Below, in pieces: positions 1 through 8,772 of a DNA stretch of 64,000 nucleotides; the first letter of the stretch is position 1, and each line of letters opens with the position of its first letter. The stretch is taken from NCBI RefSeq assembly GCF_030697065.1, contig NZ_JAUYQU010000258.1:1-64000 (forward strand), given 5' to 3'. Made by a program: the position numbers and the translations under genes. The DNA is from Bradyrhizobium sp. (GTDB lineage: Bacteria > Pseudomonadota > Alphaproteobacteria > Rhizobiales > Xanthobacteraceae). The notes below the pieces were generated by a model. That model was not told the DNA's origin and ran no database searches. It saw only the letters and a list, made by a program, of their open reading frames with translations.

Positions 1-290
1 GTGCGGTCCTGACACCTCGGTGCTGGTGTCAAGCTTGCGGTCAGTCCCGCAAGCGACGGTGGCAAGAAAGCCGATCACCGGGGAGACCACGTATAAGCCT
101 AAACCATCGCGCGGGGAGTGCCGGGTGATTCCGGTGTGACCAGACAACACGTGTGCGCTCTACCACTACCCGTTGCACACGTGGCTATCGGGCGCATCGG
201 GCGCCCGGCATTCCCCGCGCCCTCTGATTGGAGAGGGCGGCGAGTTTCCGGCAAACCTCGGGCGCAACGCGCCGCGAGATTGCCAAGCCA
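1..290. other. Putative structured RNA or multicopy palindromic repeat, cut by the window start
   Basis: No credible protein is encoded here, but the sequence folds strongly. Positions 10-16 pair with 25-31, and 33-40 with 47-54. A 17-bp helix pairs 109-125 with 204-220 with a single G-U. Inside it lies a 9-bp stem, 148-156 with 175-183, and just after it an 8-bp stem, 218-225 with 232-239, which competes for three bases. Wobble-tolerant nested helices suggest selection on RNA structure. From memory, the antisense reading resembles short spurious proteins ending in GTPRAMV that are annotated many times in Bradyrhizobium genomes, so this may be a dispersed family. The function and true ends are unknown. 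Confidence 0.5.
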
Positions 291-691
291 TGTCTCTGTT
301 CCATGAAAATTGAATCTGAAAAGACGATGCCAGCGGGTCCGGCCCATGACCGGCGATAAAGGGCTCCCATCCAGCCCGGAAAGTCAAAATTCAGGATCTG
401 ATGCCAGCGCACTATCCCGGAATGAAGGCTTCGGACATCAACCATCTCCAAATCCCTCTTTTTTGCGAAACGTCTTGTTATCGAAGTCCAATTATCGAAG
501 TTCAAGGCTCGGCAGGCCTTTGCGATTTCCCCCTCCGGCTGCTATGGAAAGCACCATGTTTGCGCGGCGCACCATCCCCATTAGCGGCCCGGCTTCCGCC
601 TGAGCTTAGGCTCGGCGCAAGACCGGGACCTTATCCATTCATCCGCGATGAATCGCGTTCCAGCGCCCCTTGAGCCCAGACCAGAGCATTC
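291..691. other. Intergenic region upstream of ileS
   Basis: About 400 bases without a supportable gene. Short open frames on both strands overlap each other, lack ribosome binding sites and read as low-complexity arginine/proline/serine peptides. The ileS promoter should lie in this stretch, but I see no convincing -35/-10 pair. Confidence 0.5.
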
Positions 692-3691
692 ATGTCCGAG
701 AAGCCGCAAAAGTCCGACGTTACAGACTATTCAAAAACCCTGTTCCTGCCGCAGACGGAATTCCCGATGCGCGCCGGCCTGCCGCAGCGCGAGCCGGAAA
801 TCCTCAAGCGCTGGAGCGAGATCGGCCTTTACGGCAAGCTGCGCGAGGCTGCCACCGGTCGTGCCAAATTCGTCCTGCATGACGGCCCGCCCTACGCCAA
901 CGGCAACATCCACATCGGCCACGCCCTCAACAAGATCCTCAAGGACGTGGTGACCAAGAGCCAGCAGATGCTCGGCTTCGATTCCAATTACGTGCCGGGC
1001 TGGGACTGCCACGGCCTGCCGATCGAATGGAAGATCGAGGAAGAGAACTACCGCTCCAAGGGCAAGCAGAAGCCGGACTTCAGGGATTCCACCGCGATGG
1101 TGGCGTTTCGGAAGGAATGCCGCGCCTATGCCGAAAAATGGCTCAACGTGCAGCGCGAGGAATTCAAGCGGCTCGGCATCATCGGCGACTGGGATCACCC
1201 TTACGCCACGATGGACTTTGCCGCCGAAGCGCAGATCGCGCGCGAATTGATGAAGTTCGCCGCCAACGGCCTGCTCTACCGCGGCTCCAAGCCGGTGATG
1301 TGGAGCGTGGTGGAGAAGACCGCGCTGGCGGAGGCCGAGATCGAATACGAGGATTACACCAGCGATACCGTGTGGGTGAAGTTTCCAGTCGTGTCCCCGG
1401 CGTTCGGCGCGCTTGCCGCCGCCAGCGTCGTGATCTGGACCACCACGCCCTGGACGCTGCCCGGCAACCGCGCCATCAGCTTCTCGCCGAAAATTTCCTA
1501 TGGGCTCTACAAGGTTTCCGATGCGCCCGGCGACAACTGGGCCAGGAATGGCGATCTCCTGATACTGGCCGATGCGCTGGCGGAAGGCGTGTTCAAGCAG
1601 GCGCGGGTCACTGCCTATGAAAAGGTGCGCGATCTGCCGGCCGACACGCTCGACGCGGTGGAATGCGCCCATCCGCTGAAGGGCATCAGCGGCGGCTACG
1701 AATTCATCGTGCCGCTTCTGCCAGGCGACCACGTCACCGACGATACCGGTACCGGTTTTGTGCACACCGCGCCGGGGCATGGCCGCGAGGATTTCGAGGT
1801 CTGGATGGCAAATGGCCGCGATCTGGCGTCGCGGGGCATCAACACCACCATCCCCTACACCGTCGACGAGAACGGCGCCTTCACCGATCACGCGCCGGGC
1901 TTCACCGGCAAACGCGTCATCAATGACAAGGGCGAAAAGGGCGACGCCAACGAGGCGGTGATCAAGGCGCTGGTCGAGCGCGGCATGCTGCTGGCGCGCG
2001 GCCGGCTCAAGCATCAATATCCGCATTCCTGGCGATCGAAGAAGCCGGTGATCTTCCGCAACACCCCGCAATGGTTCATCGCGATGGACCAGGATGTCGC
2101 CGATAACGGCAAGGCGAAGCCGGGCGACACGTTGCGGGCCCGCGCGCAGCACGCCATTTCGGTCGCCGAGTGGGTGCCGCCGTCGGGCCAAAACCGCATC
2201 AACGGCATGGTCAACAGCAAACCCGACTGGGTGATCTCGCGCCAGCGCGCCTGGGGTGTGCCGATTGCGGTGTTCGTGCGCGAAAAGAGCGATGGCTCGG
2301 CCGAAATACTGCAGGACGAAATTGTCAATCAACGCATTGCCGAAGCCTTCATGGAAGAAGGCGCCGATGCCTGGTACATGGACGGCGCTCGCGAACGCTT
2401 TCTGGGGGCCCGTGCGGCCGAGGACTGGAAGAAGGTCGACGACATCTGCGACGTCTGGTTCGATTCCGGCTCGACCCATGCCTTCGTGCTGGAAGACCGT
2501 CAGCATTTTCCGCAGCTCGGCGATATTGTCCGCAAGGTCGATGGCGGCGCCGATACCGTGATGTACCTGGAAGGCAGCGACCAGCATCGCGGCTGGTTTC
2601 AGTCGTCGCTGCTGGAGAGCTGCGGCACCCGCGGCCGCGCGCCGTTCGACGTGGTGCTGACCCACGGCTTCACGCTCGACGAGAACGGCCGCAAGATGTC
2701 GAAGTCGGTCGGCAATACCGTCGAGCCGCAAAAGGTGATGAAGGATTCCGGCGCCGATATCCTGCGGCTGTGGGTCTGCGCCACCGACTATGCCGACGAC
2801 CAGCGCATCGGCCCGGAAATCCTCAAAAACACCATCGAGACCTACCGCAAGCTGCGCAACTCGATCCGCTGGATGCTCGGCACGCTGGCGCATTTCGCGC
2901 CCGGCGACCGGATCGAACACGCCGACATGCCCGAGCTGGAGCGGCTGATGCTGCATCAGCTCGCCGGCCAGGCCGCCATCGTGCGCAAGGCCTACGCTGA
3001 ATTCGACTACAAGACCGTGGTGGCGAGTCTCTCGGCGTTCATGAACACCGAACTGTCGGCGTTCTATTTCGATATCCGCAAGGACACGCTGTATTGCGAT
3101 CCGCCCTCGTCGCCGGCGCGCAAGGCGGCGCTGACCACGATCGACACCATCTGCGACGCGATCCTGAAATGGCTGGCGCCGGTGCTGAGTTTCACCACCG
3201 AGGAAGCGTGGCGGATGTACCGGCCCGACGCCGAACCCTCGGTGCATCTGACGCTGTTCCCGACGGAGTTCGAGGCGTTCCGCGACGACGCTCTGGCGGC
3301 GAAATGGGAGACCATCCGCGACGTCCGCCGAGTCGTGACCGGCGCGCTGGAACTCGAGCGCGCCGCCAAGACCATCGGCTCCTCGCTGGAGGCGTCGCCG
3401 CTGGTCTACGTCTCAGACAAGAATATCTTCAACACCCTGTTCGATGTCGATCTCGCCGAGGTATTCATCACCTCGAACGCGATGGCGACCAATGACGACG
3501 CGCCGGCCGGCGCATTCCGGCTCAATGACGTGCCAGGTGTCGCCGTCGTGGTCGAGAAAGCCGTCGGCATCAAATGCGCGCGGTCGTGGAAGATCTCGGA
3601 AGATGTCGGCGAGGATGCCGAGTATCCCGATGTGTCGCCGCGCGACGCCAGGGCGCTGCGGGAATGGAAGGCGCTGGGCGTGAGCGTGTAG
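692..3691 (+). CDS. ileS: Isoleucine--tRNA ligase
   Basis: Cytoplasmic class I aminoacyl-tRNA synthetase that charges tRNA-Ile and edits misactivated valine. At 999 residues it is slightly longer than the usual ~940. The HIGH signature is exact at residues 74-77 ([10 protein letters not shown]) and KMSKS is at 668-672; a CP1 editing domain lies between them. An ATG at 692 gives the normal N-terminus leading into the DYSKTLFLP motif. The C-terminal region that normally forms a four-cysteine zinc finger reads KCARSWK and DVSPRDA, so only the first cysteine survives. lspA follows on the same strand after an inverted repeat. Confidence 0.97.
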   Translation: MSEKPQKSDVTDYSKTLFLPQTEFPMRAGLPQREPEILKRWSEIGLYGKLREAATGRAKFVLHDGPPYANGNIHIGHALNKILKDVVTKSQQMLGFDSNYVPGWDCHGLPIEWKIEEENYRSKGKQKPDFRDSTAMVAFRKECRAYAEKWLNVQREEFKRLGIIGDWDHPYATMDFAAEAQIARELMKFAANGLLYRGSKPVMWSVVEKTALAEAEIEYEDYTSDTVWVKFPVVSPAFGALAAASVVIWTTTPWTLPGNRAISFSPKISYGLYKVSDAPGDNWARNGDLLILADALAEGVFKQARVTAYEKVRDLPADTLDAVECAHPLKGISGGYEFIVPLLPGDHVTDDTGTGFVHTAPGHGREDFEVWMANGRDLASRGINTTIPYTVDENGAFTDHAPGFTGKRVINDKGEKGDANEAVIKALVERGMLLARGRLKHQYPHSWRSKKPVIFRNTPQWFIAMDQDVADNGKAKPGDTLRARAQHAISVAEWVPPSGQNRINGMVNSKPDWVISRQRAWGVPIAVFVREKSDGSAEILQDEIVNQRIAEAFMEEGADAWYMDGARERFLGARAAEDWKKVDDICDVWFDSGSTHAFVLEDRQHFPQLGDIVRKVDGGADTVMYLEGSDQHRGWFQSSLLESCGTRGRAPFDVVLTHGFTLDENGRKMSKSVGNTVEPQKVMKDSGADILRLWVCATDYADDQRIGPEILKNTIETYRKLRNSIRWMLGTLAHFAPGDRIEHADMPELERLMLHQLAGQAAIVRKAYAEFDYKTVVASLSAFMNTELSAFYFDIRKDTLYCDPPSSPARKAALTTIDTICDAILKWLAPVLSFTTEEAWRMYRPDAEPSVHLTLFPTEFEAFRDDALAAKWETIRDVRRVVTGALELERAAKTIGSSLEASPLVYVSDKNIFNTLFDVDLAEVFITSNAMATNDDAPAGAFRLNDVPGVAVVVEKAVGIKCARSWKISEDVGEDAEYPDVSPRDARALREWKALGVSV

Positions 3692-3715
3692 TCTCCTGGT
3701 TGTCCAATACTTTAT

Positions 3716-3839
3716 CGTCGTCCCCGCGAAGGCGGGGACCCATAATCCCGGGCGTCCGAGGTGAATACAAGACGATGATCGGCCACCTTCCAGATCAGCA
3801 GCGACACGGAGTATGGGTCCCCGCGATCGCGGGGACGAC
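3716..3839. repeat. Long inverted repeat between ileS and lspA
   Basis: The left arm (3716-3744, beginning cgtcgtccccgcgaaggcgg) and right arm (3812-3839, ending gcggggacgac) are near-perfect inverted copies. Each arm carries its own small palindrome, ccccgcg..gcgggg. This is the intergenic palindromic repeat style typical of Bradyrhizobiaceae. The right arm runs to within ~30 bases of the lspA start, so it would lie in the leader if the two genes are cotranscribed. Confidence 0.75.
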
Positions 3840-3866
3840 CACGTGTTTCGTCTTGGCCATTACGCC

Positions 3867-4364
3867 ATGACCCCCCACCTCCGCTCCGGTCTGATCGCCG
3901 CCGTCGCGGCCCTGGTGCTCGACCAGGCCACAAAACTCTGGCTGCTGTTCGTGTTCGACATCGCCCGCCGCGGCGCGGTGCGGGTCACCCCGTTCTTCGA
4001 CCTCGTGCTGGCCTGGAATGTCGGGATCAGCTTCGGGTGGTTCCAGAGCGAAAGCCAATGGGTCCAGGTTGGACTGATGCTGATCAAGGCGGTGGCGGTG
4101 GTGGTGCTGGCGGTCTGGATGGCACGGTCGCAAACCCTGCTGGCGACGATCGCCCTCGGCCTGATCATCGGCGGCGCCATCGGCAACGGCATCGACCGCT
4201 TCGCCTATGGCGCAGTGGTCGATTTCGCCCTGTTCCACGTTCAGATCGGCGGAAAAACCTTCAATTGGTACGTGTTTAACCTTGCCGACGTGGCGATTGT
4301 TGCCGGGGTAGCGGCCCTGCTGTATGATTCCTTCCTGGGGGTACCCGCCGCAAAAGCGCCCTGA
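3867..4364 (+). CDS. lspA: Lipoprotein signal peptidase (signal peptidase II)
   Basis: Inner-membrane aspartyl protease that removes signal peptides from diacylglyceryl-modified prolipoproteins. It has 165 residues and four hydrophobic segments. The two conserved blocks with the catalytic aspartates are visible: GNGIDRFAYGAVVDF and FNLADVAIVAG. A start 54 bases upstream is open in frame, but it would translate the repeat arm, so ATG 3867 with MTPHLRSG is preferred. It lies downstream of ileS, as in many proteobacteria. Confidence 0.93.
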   Translation: MTPHLRSGLIAAVAALVLDQATKLWLLFVFDIARRGAVRVTPFFDLVLAWNVGISFGWFQSESQWVQVGLMLIKAVAVVVLAVWMARSQTLLATIALGLIIGGAIGNGIDRFAYGAVVDFALFHVQIGGKTFNWYVFNLADVAIVAGVAALLYDSFLGVPAAKAP

Positions 4365-4455
4365 TCCCGGCTGATACGAGCCCTGCGGGCCGGAGCGGAG
4401 TTTTGCGCCTCAGATCGGCGTCCCCAGCGGAAGATTTTTGAACAGGAACAGCGTG

Positions 4456-5169
4456 ATGCGCGACACCGAAGCCAGCTTCCGGATTGTGCAGAACCCATTG
4501 AGGACCCGTTGGCGGGGGCTGAAACTCGCCGTCGCCGTGCTGGGCATCGGCCTTGTGGTGACTGCGGGCGCCGCCCGCGCCGACGACGACGAGGACGAAA
4601 AGACCTTCGAAGAGAAGATCATCGAAGGCATCATGGCCGGCATCGGCGGCACCAACATGGAGAACCGCGGCATCGAGTATCGCGAGCGGTCGCCGCTGGT
4701 GGTACCCCCCCGGCTCGATCTGCCGCCGCCGGCATCCGCGGCGGCCGAGGTGCCCGCGCCGAACTGGCCAAAGGACCCCGACGCGCAACGGCGCAAGGCC
4801 GCGGCCGCAGCCCGCAAGAAGGACAACAAGGACCCCCGGGAAGCCTCCCGCATCCTGACTCCGGCGGAACTGGCCGCCGGCAAGACCGCCGGTACCGCCC
4901 GCACCAACAGCGACCCGATCCAGCCCGGCGCCACCAACAGCAACCTGCTCCTGAGCCCTTCGGAACTCGGCTACAAGGGCGGCTTCAGCGGCCTGTTCGG
5001 CGGCAGCAAGACCGAGACCGCGCCGTTCAAGGGTGAGCCGACCCGCGAATCGCTGACGCAGCCGCCGAGCGGATACCAGACGCCGTCGCCGAACTTCGCC
5101 TATGGCACCGGGCCGAAGGAATCGATGAACAAGGAATACAACCCGGCTGCGGGCAAGTATGGCGAATAG
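4456..5169 (+). CDS. Secreted hypothetical protein, charged and proline-rich
   Basis: I do not recognise a named domain. The N-terminus has a basic stretch (RTRWRGLK) and then a hydrophobic core ending in GAARA before an acidic run DDDEDE, a good Sec signal with cleavage after ARA. The mature part is rich in Pro, Ala, Lys and Asn and is probably disordered, so a periplasmic or envelope location is inferred. ATG 4456 is preferred because AGGAA lies seven bases upstream; an in-frame TTG at 4438 lacks a clear site. It is followed co-directionally by the M16 pair. Confidence 0.75.
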   Translation: MRDTEASFRIVQNPLRTRWRGLKLAVAVLGIGLVVTAGAARADDDEDEKTFEEKIIEGIMAGIGGTNMENRGIEYRERSPLVVPPRLDLPPPASAAAEVPAPNWPKDPDAQRRKAAAAARKKDNKDPREASRILTPAELAAGKTAGTARTNSDPIQPGATNSNLLLSPSELGYKGGFSGLFGGSKTETAPFKGEPTRESLTQPPSGYQTPSPNFAYGTGPKESMNKEYNPAAGKYGE

Positions 5170-5347
5170 GCGCTGCCTTAATCTATTGTAACCTCTCGGC
5201 TTCGTGACGCCCGCCGGTGTTGTCCCGGTGTACCGTGCCGCAGCGTTGTCCAGACATTTCCGTTCGCGCTGCAAGCTTCTCATTTGCGCGTATTCCTGTC
5301 GCAAAGCCGGTACCGACTTTCACGGAATGCGCGCCAGACAGGTCATG

Positions 5348-6736
5348 ATGTCCATACCCCGCTTCGCCGTTTCGCTCTCAGCCGCGCTGTTCCTGACACT
5401 GGCATTTTCCGCAAGCACGGTTCGCGCCCAGACCACGGTGACGTCGGAGCGTCCCACCACGTTCACGCTTCGCAACGGCCTGCAGGTCGTGGTGATCCCG
5501 GACCGCCGCACGCCGGTCGTCACCCACATGCTCTGGTACAAGGTCGGCTCCGCCGACGAAACGCCGGGTAAATCCGGCCTCGCCCACTTTCTCGAGCATC
5601 TGATGTTCAAGGGCACTTCCAAGCATCCGGCCGGCCGGTTTTCCAAAACCGTGCTCCAGGTCGGTGGCAATGAGAACGCGTTCACCTCGACCGATTACAC
5701 CGGCTATTTCCAGCGTGTGCCACGCGATCAGCTGGCCAAGATGATGGAATTCGAGGCCGACCGCATGACCGGCCTCGTCCTGAAGGACGAAAACGTGCTG
5801 CCCGAGCGCGACGTCGTCCTCGAGGAATTCAACATGCGCGTCGCCAACAACCCCGATGCGCGGCTGACCGAGCAGATCCTGGCGGCGCTGTATCTCAACC
5901 ATCCCTACGGCCGTCCCGTGATCGGCTGGCGCCAGGAAATCGAGAAGCTCGACCGCGAGGATGCGCTGGCGTTCTACAAGCGCTTCTATGCGCCCAACAA
6001 CGCCATCCTGGTGATCGCCGGCGACGTCGAGCCCGGCGAGATCCGCCCGATGGTCGAGCAGGCCTATGGCGACATCCCGGCCCGGCCCGACATCCCCGCC
6101 CGGCGCGTCCGGCCGCAGGAGCCGGTGCCCGCGGCCCCGCGTACCGTGACGTTGTCCGACCCCCGGGTCGAACAGACCAGCGTGCGGCGCTATTATCTGG
6201 TGCCGTCCGCCAACACCGCCGCGGCGGGCGAAAGCGCAGCACTCGACGTGCTCGCGCAATTGATGGGCGGCGGCGCCAATTCCTATCTCTATCGAGCCCT
6301 GGTGATCGACCGCCCGCTCGCGGTCACCGCCGGCGCCGGCTACCAGGGCACCGCGCTCGATGCGACGCAGTTCGTGATCGCGGTGTCGCCGAAGCCTGGC
6401 GTGGATTTTTCGCAAATCGAGCAAGTGATTGACGAGGTGATCGCGGACGTCGGACGGAACCCGGCGCGGGCGGAAGATCTGGAGCGCGTCAAAACCCAAT
6501 TGATCGCCGAGGCGATCTACGCCCAGGACAATCAGGCGACGCTGGCGCGCTGGTACGGTGGCGCGCTGACTTCCGGCCTCAGCATCGAGGACATCCGGGC
6601 CTGGCCCGATCGCATTCGTGCCGTCACCGCCGAACAGGTTCGCGAGGCCGCGCAAAAATGGCTCGAGAAGAACCGCTCGGTGACGGGCTATCTGATCAAG
6701 GATACCGCGCCCAAGCGCGAGGAGAAGCGTTCGTGA
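5348..6736 (+). CDS. M16 family zinc peptidase, catalytic subunit
   Basis: Predicted secreted pitrilysin-family metallopeptidase of 462 residues with a signal peptide (residues 1-27, ending TVRA). The inverted zinc motif HFLEH is at 80-84, with the third ligand probably Glu159 or Glu160 in VVLEEFNMR. In the C-terminal half, the place where M16 proteins carry the substrate-binding R/Y pair reads RALVIDRPLAVTAG, so that pair looks lost. The following M16 gene overlaps by four bases and carries the missing half, which suggests an obligate heterodimer. ATG 5345 or 5348 is preferred over upstream in-frame starts because it opens directly on the signal peptide. Confidence 0.9.
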   Translation: MSIPRFAVSLSAALFLTLAFSASTVRAQTTVTSERPTTFTLRNGLQVVVIPDRRTPVVTHMLWYKVGSADETPGKSGLAHFLEHLMFKGTSKHPAGRFSKTVLQVGGNENAFTSTDYTGYFQRVPRDQLAKMMEFEADRMTGLVLKDENVLPERDVVLEEFNMRVANNPDARLTEQILAALYLNHPYGRPVIGWRQEIEKLDREDALAFYKRFYAPNNAILVIAGDVEPGEIRPMVEQAYGDIPARPDIPARRVRPQEPVPAAPRTVTLSDPRVEQTSVRRYYLVPSANTAAAGESAALDVLAQLMGGGANSYLYRALVIDRPLAVTAGAGYQGTALDATQFVIAVSPKPGVDFSQIEQVIDEVIADVGRNPARAEDLERVKTQLIAEAIYAQDNQATLARWYGGALTSGLSIEDIRAWPDRIRAVTAEQVREAAQKWLEKNRSVTGYLIKDTAPKREEKRS

Positions 6737-8121
6737 ACCATTTCGCCCCATCGTTCGGGATTTTCGCGCGTCGGTTTGCATTGGCGGCGGTCGCCTGCGT
6801 CGCGATCACGTCGCTGACGCCGGTGCCGTCGCACGCCGCGGCCAAAATCCAGCATCTGGTCTCGCCGGGAGGCATCGAAGCCTGGTTCGTGCAGGATGCC
6901 ACCGTGCCGCTGATCGCGATGGAATACGCCTTCGGCGGCGGCGCAACGCAGGATCCGGCCAACAAGCCCGGCGTCGGCAACATGACCGCCAGCCTGCTCG
7001 ACGAGGGTGCGGGCGAACTGGACTCCAAGACGTTCCGGGAGCGGCTCGAGCGCCGCGCCATCGAGCTGAGCTTCAACTCGACGCGGGATTATTTCCGCGG
7101 CTCGCTGCGCATGCTCAAGGACAACAGGGACGAAGCCTTCGACCTGTTGCGGCTGGCGCTGACCTCGCCGCGCTTCGACAGCGCCGATGTCGAACGCATC
7201 CGCGCGCAGATCACTTCGGGGCTGCGGCGCGACTCTTCCAATCCCTCGGCGCTGGCCAGCCGCAAGTTCCTGCAGGTCGCCTTCGGCGAGCATCCCTATG
7301 GCCGCCAGGCCAAGGGCACGCTGGAAAGCGTACCCCTGATCGATACCGCCGACATGAAGGACTACGTCCGCCGCGTGCTGGCGAAGGATACGTTGCGGAT
7401 TGCCGTGGTCGGCGATGTCGACCCGGCCACGCTCGGCCAGTTGCTCGACAAGACCTTCGGCGGATTGCCGGCCAGGGCAAAACTGACGCCAGTGGCCGAG
7501 GTGGATGCCGCCAAGCCGCCGCAGCGCGCCTTCATTCCGCTCGACGTGCCGCAGACCGTGGTGACGTTCGGCGGCCCCGGCATCAAGCGCAATGATCCGA
7601 ATTTCATGGCCGCTTATATCGTCAACCACATTCTCGGCGGCGGCGGGCTGTCGTCGCGGCTCTACCGGGAAGTCCGCGAGAAGCGCGGCCTGGCCTATTC
7701 GGTCAATGAATCGCTGCTGTGGATGGAGCACTCCGCCATCTTCATCGGCACCACCGGTACCCGCGCCGACCGCGCCGGCGAGACCGTCGACGCCATCGAA
7801 AAGGAAATCCGCGACATCGCGGCGGAAGGCCCGACCCAGCAGGAACTGGACGAGGCCAAGTCCTATCTCAAGGGTTCGCAGATGCTGGCGCTCGACACTT
7901 CCTCGAAGCTGGCCTCGGCTCTGCTGCAGTACCAGCTCGACAGGCTTCCGATCGACTACATCGAGAAACGCAACGCCATCGTCGATGCGGTGACGCTGGA
8001 CGACGCGAAAAAGGCCGCCCGGCGGTTGTGGGGGCAGGGCCTGCTCACCGTGGTCGTCGGCCGCGCCCCGCAGGCCGCCGTCCAGCCGGCTGCGGCAACC
8101 CCGCCCACCGCGAAGAACTAA
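6733..8121 (+). CDS. M16 family peptidase-like protein, non-catalytic subunit
   Basis: A 462-residue secreted protein of the same family as its upstream neighbour, with a signal peptide ending PSHA. It starts at GTG 6733, inside the stop codon of the previous gene (GTGA overlap), with GGAGAAG seven bases upstream, so translation is probably coupled. The HxxEH zinc site is absent: the equivalent stretch reads VGNMTASLLDEGA. The C-terminal half keeps the R/Y substrate-binding signature in REVREKRGLAYSVNE. This split matches the known heterodimeric M16B peptidase SPH2681/SPH2682 of Sphingomonas. The substrate is unknown. Confidence 0.9.
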   Translation: MNHFAPSFGIFARRFALAAVACVAITSLTPVPSHAAAKIQHLVSPGGIEAWFVQDATVPLIAMEYAFGGGATQDPANKPGVGNMTASLLDEGAGELDSKTFRERLERRAIELSFNSTRDYFRGSLRMLKDNRDEAFDLLRLALTSPRFDSADVERIRAQITSGLRRDSSNPSALASRKFLQVAFGEHPYGRQAKGTLESVPLIDTADMKDYVRRVLAKDTLRIAVVGDVDPATLGQLLDKTFGGLPARAKLTPVAEVDAAKPPQRAFIPLDVPQTVVTFGGPGIKRNDPNFMAAYIVNHILGGGGLSSRLYREVREKRGLAYSVNESLLWMEHSAIFIGTTGTRADRAGETVDAIEKEIRDIAAEGPTQQELDEAKSYLKGSQMLALDTSSKLASALLQYQLDRLPIDYIEKRNAIVDAVTLDDAKKAARRLWGQGLLTVVVGRAPQAAVQPAAATPPTAKN

Positions 8122-8253
8122 GGCAGCGCGCCACGACGCAAACGCCAGGCGCTGCGCTGCATCCGGGGAGACGCCGACTTCAGCGGCACCAGCAAACCCG
8201 CTATCCTGCATCAGCCGATTCCCGCTTGGGGAAGCTCGCGCCACCGGTGACGC

Positions 8254-8673
8254 ATGCTGCGGATTTCCCGCGACCTTTCGATCGACGAGAACGACATCGA
8301 GATTACCTTCGTCCGTGCCTCCGGCCCGGGCGGGCAGAACGTCAACAAGCTCTCGACCGCGGCCCAACTGCGTTTCGACACGCGCCGCATCACGCTCCCC
8401 GAAGACGCCGCATTGCGGCTGAACCGGCTCGCCGGCCAGCGCATGACCAAGGACGGCGTGATCGTGATCCATGCGCAGCGTTTCCGCACCCAGGAGCGCA
8501 ACCGCGCCGACGCCACCGACCGGCTGCTCGAACTGTTGCGGGAAGCGATGGTGCGGCCGGTGCCGCGCCGCGCCACCAAGCCGACCTTCGGCTCGAAGCA
8601 GCGCCGGCTGGAAGGCAAGAAGCGCCGCAGCGACGTCAAGTCGAAGCGCGGCTCCGGCGGATTCGACGACTGA
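8254..8673 (+). CDS. arfB: Alternative ribosome-rescue peptidyl-tRNA hydrolase ArfB (YaeJ)
   Basis: A codon-independent release factor that frees ribosomes stalled on mRNAs without a stop codon. It has 139 residues, the normal length. The catalytic GGQ is at residues 26-28 within RASGPGGQNVNK. The C-terminal tail is strongly basic (GSKQRRLEGKKRRSDVKSKR), the element that sits in the empty mRNA channel. It lacks the codon-recognition domains of RF1/RF2. It lies alone between the M16 pair and mutL. Confidence 0.92.
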   Translation: MLRISRDLSIDENDIEITFVRASGPGGQNVNKLSTAAQLRFDTRRITLPEDAALRLNRLAGQRMTKDGVIVIHAQRFRTQERNRADATDRLLELLREAMVRPVPRRATKPTFGSKQRRLEGKKRRSDVKSKRGSGGFDD

Positions 8674-8772
8674 ATACGATAACAGCGGGGAGAGTTGCGG
8701 AGTTTCGCCTGCGCGGGCTCCCCTCACCCGGCAAGAGCCCCTAGATTGGGGCTTCATTCCACGAGTCGCCCC

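Noticed and set aside
310-673. Short overlapping open frames before ileS
   Set aside because: Overlapping frames on both strands, no Shine-Dalgarno sites, low-complexity composition.
731-3247. An 838-codon open frame on the minus strand across ileS
   Set aside because: It lies antisense to a certain ileS with all motifs, is His/Gly/Arg/Asp/Val-rich as expected from GC-rich wobble shadow, and has no ribosome site or recognisable domain.
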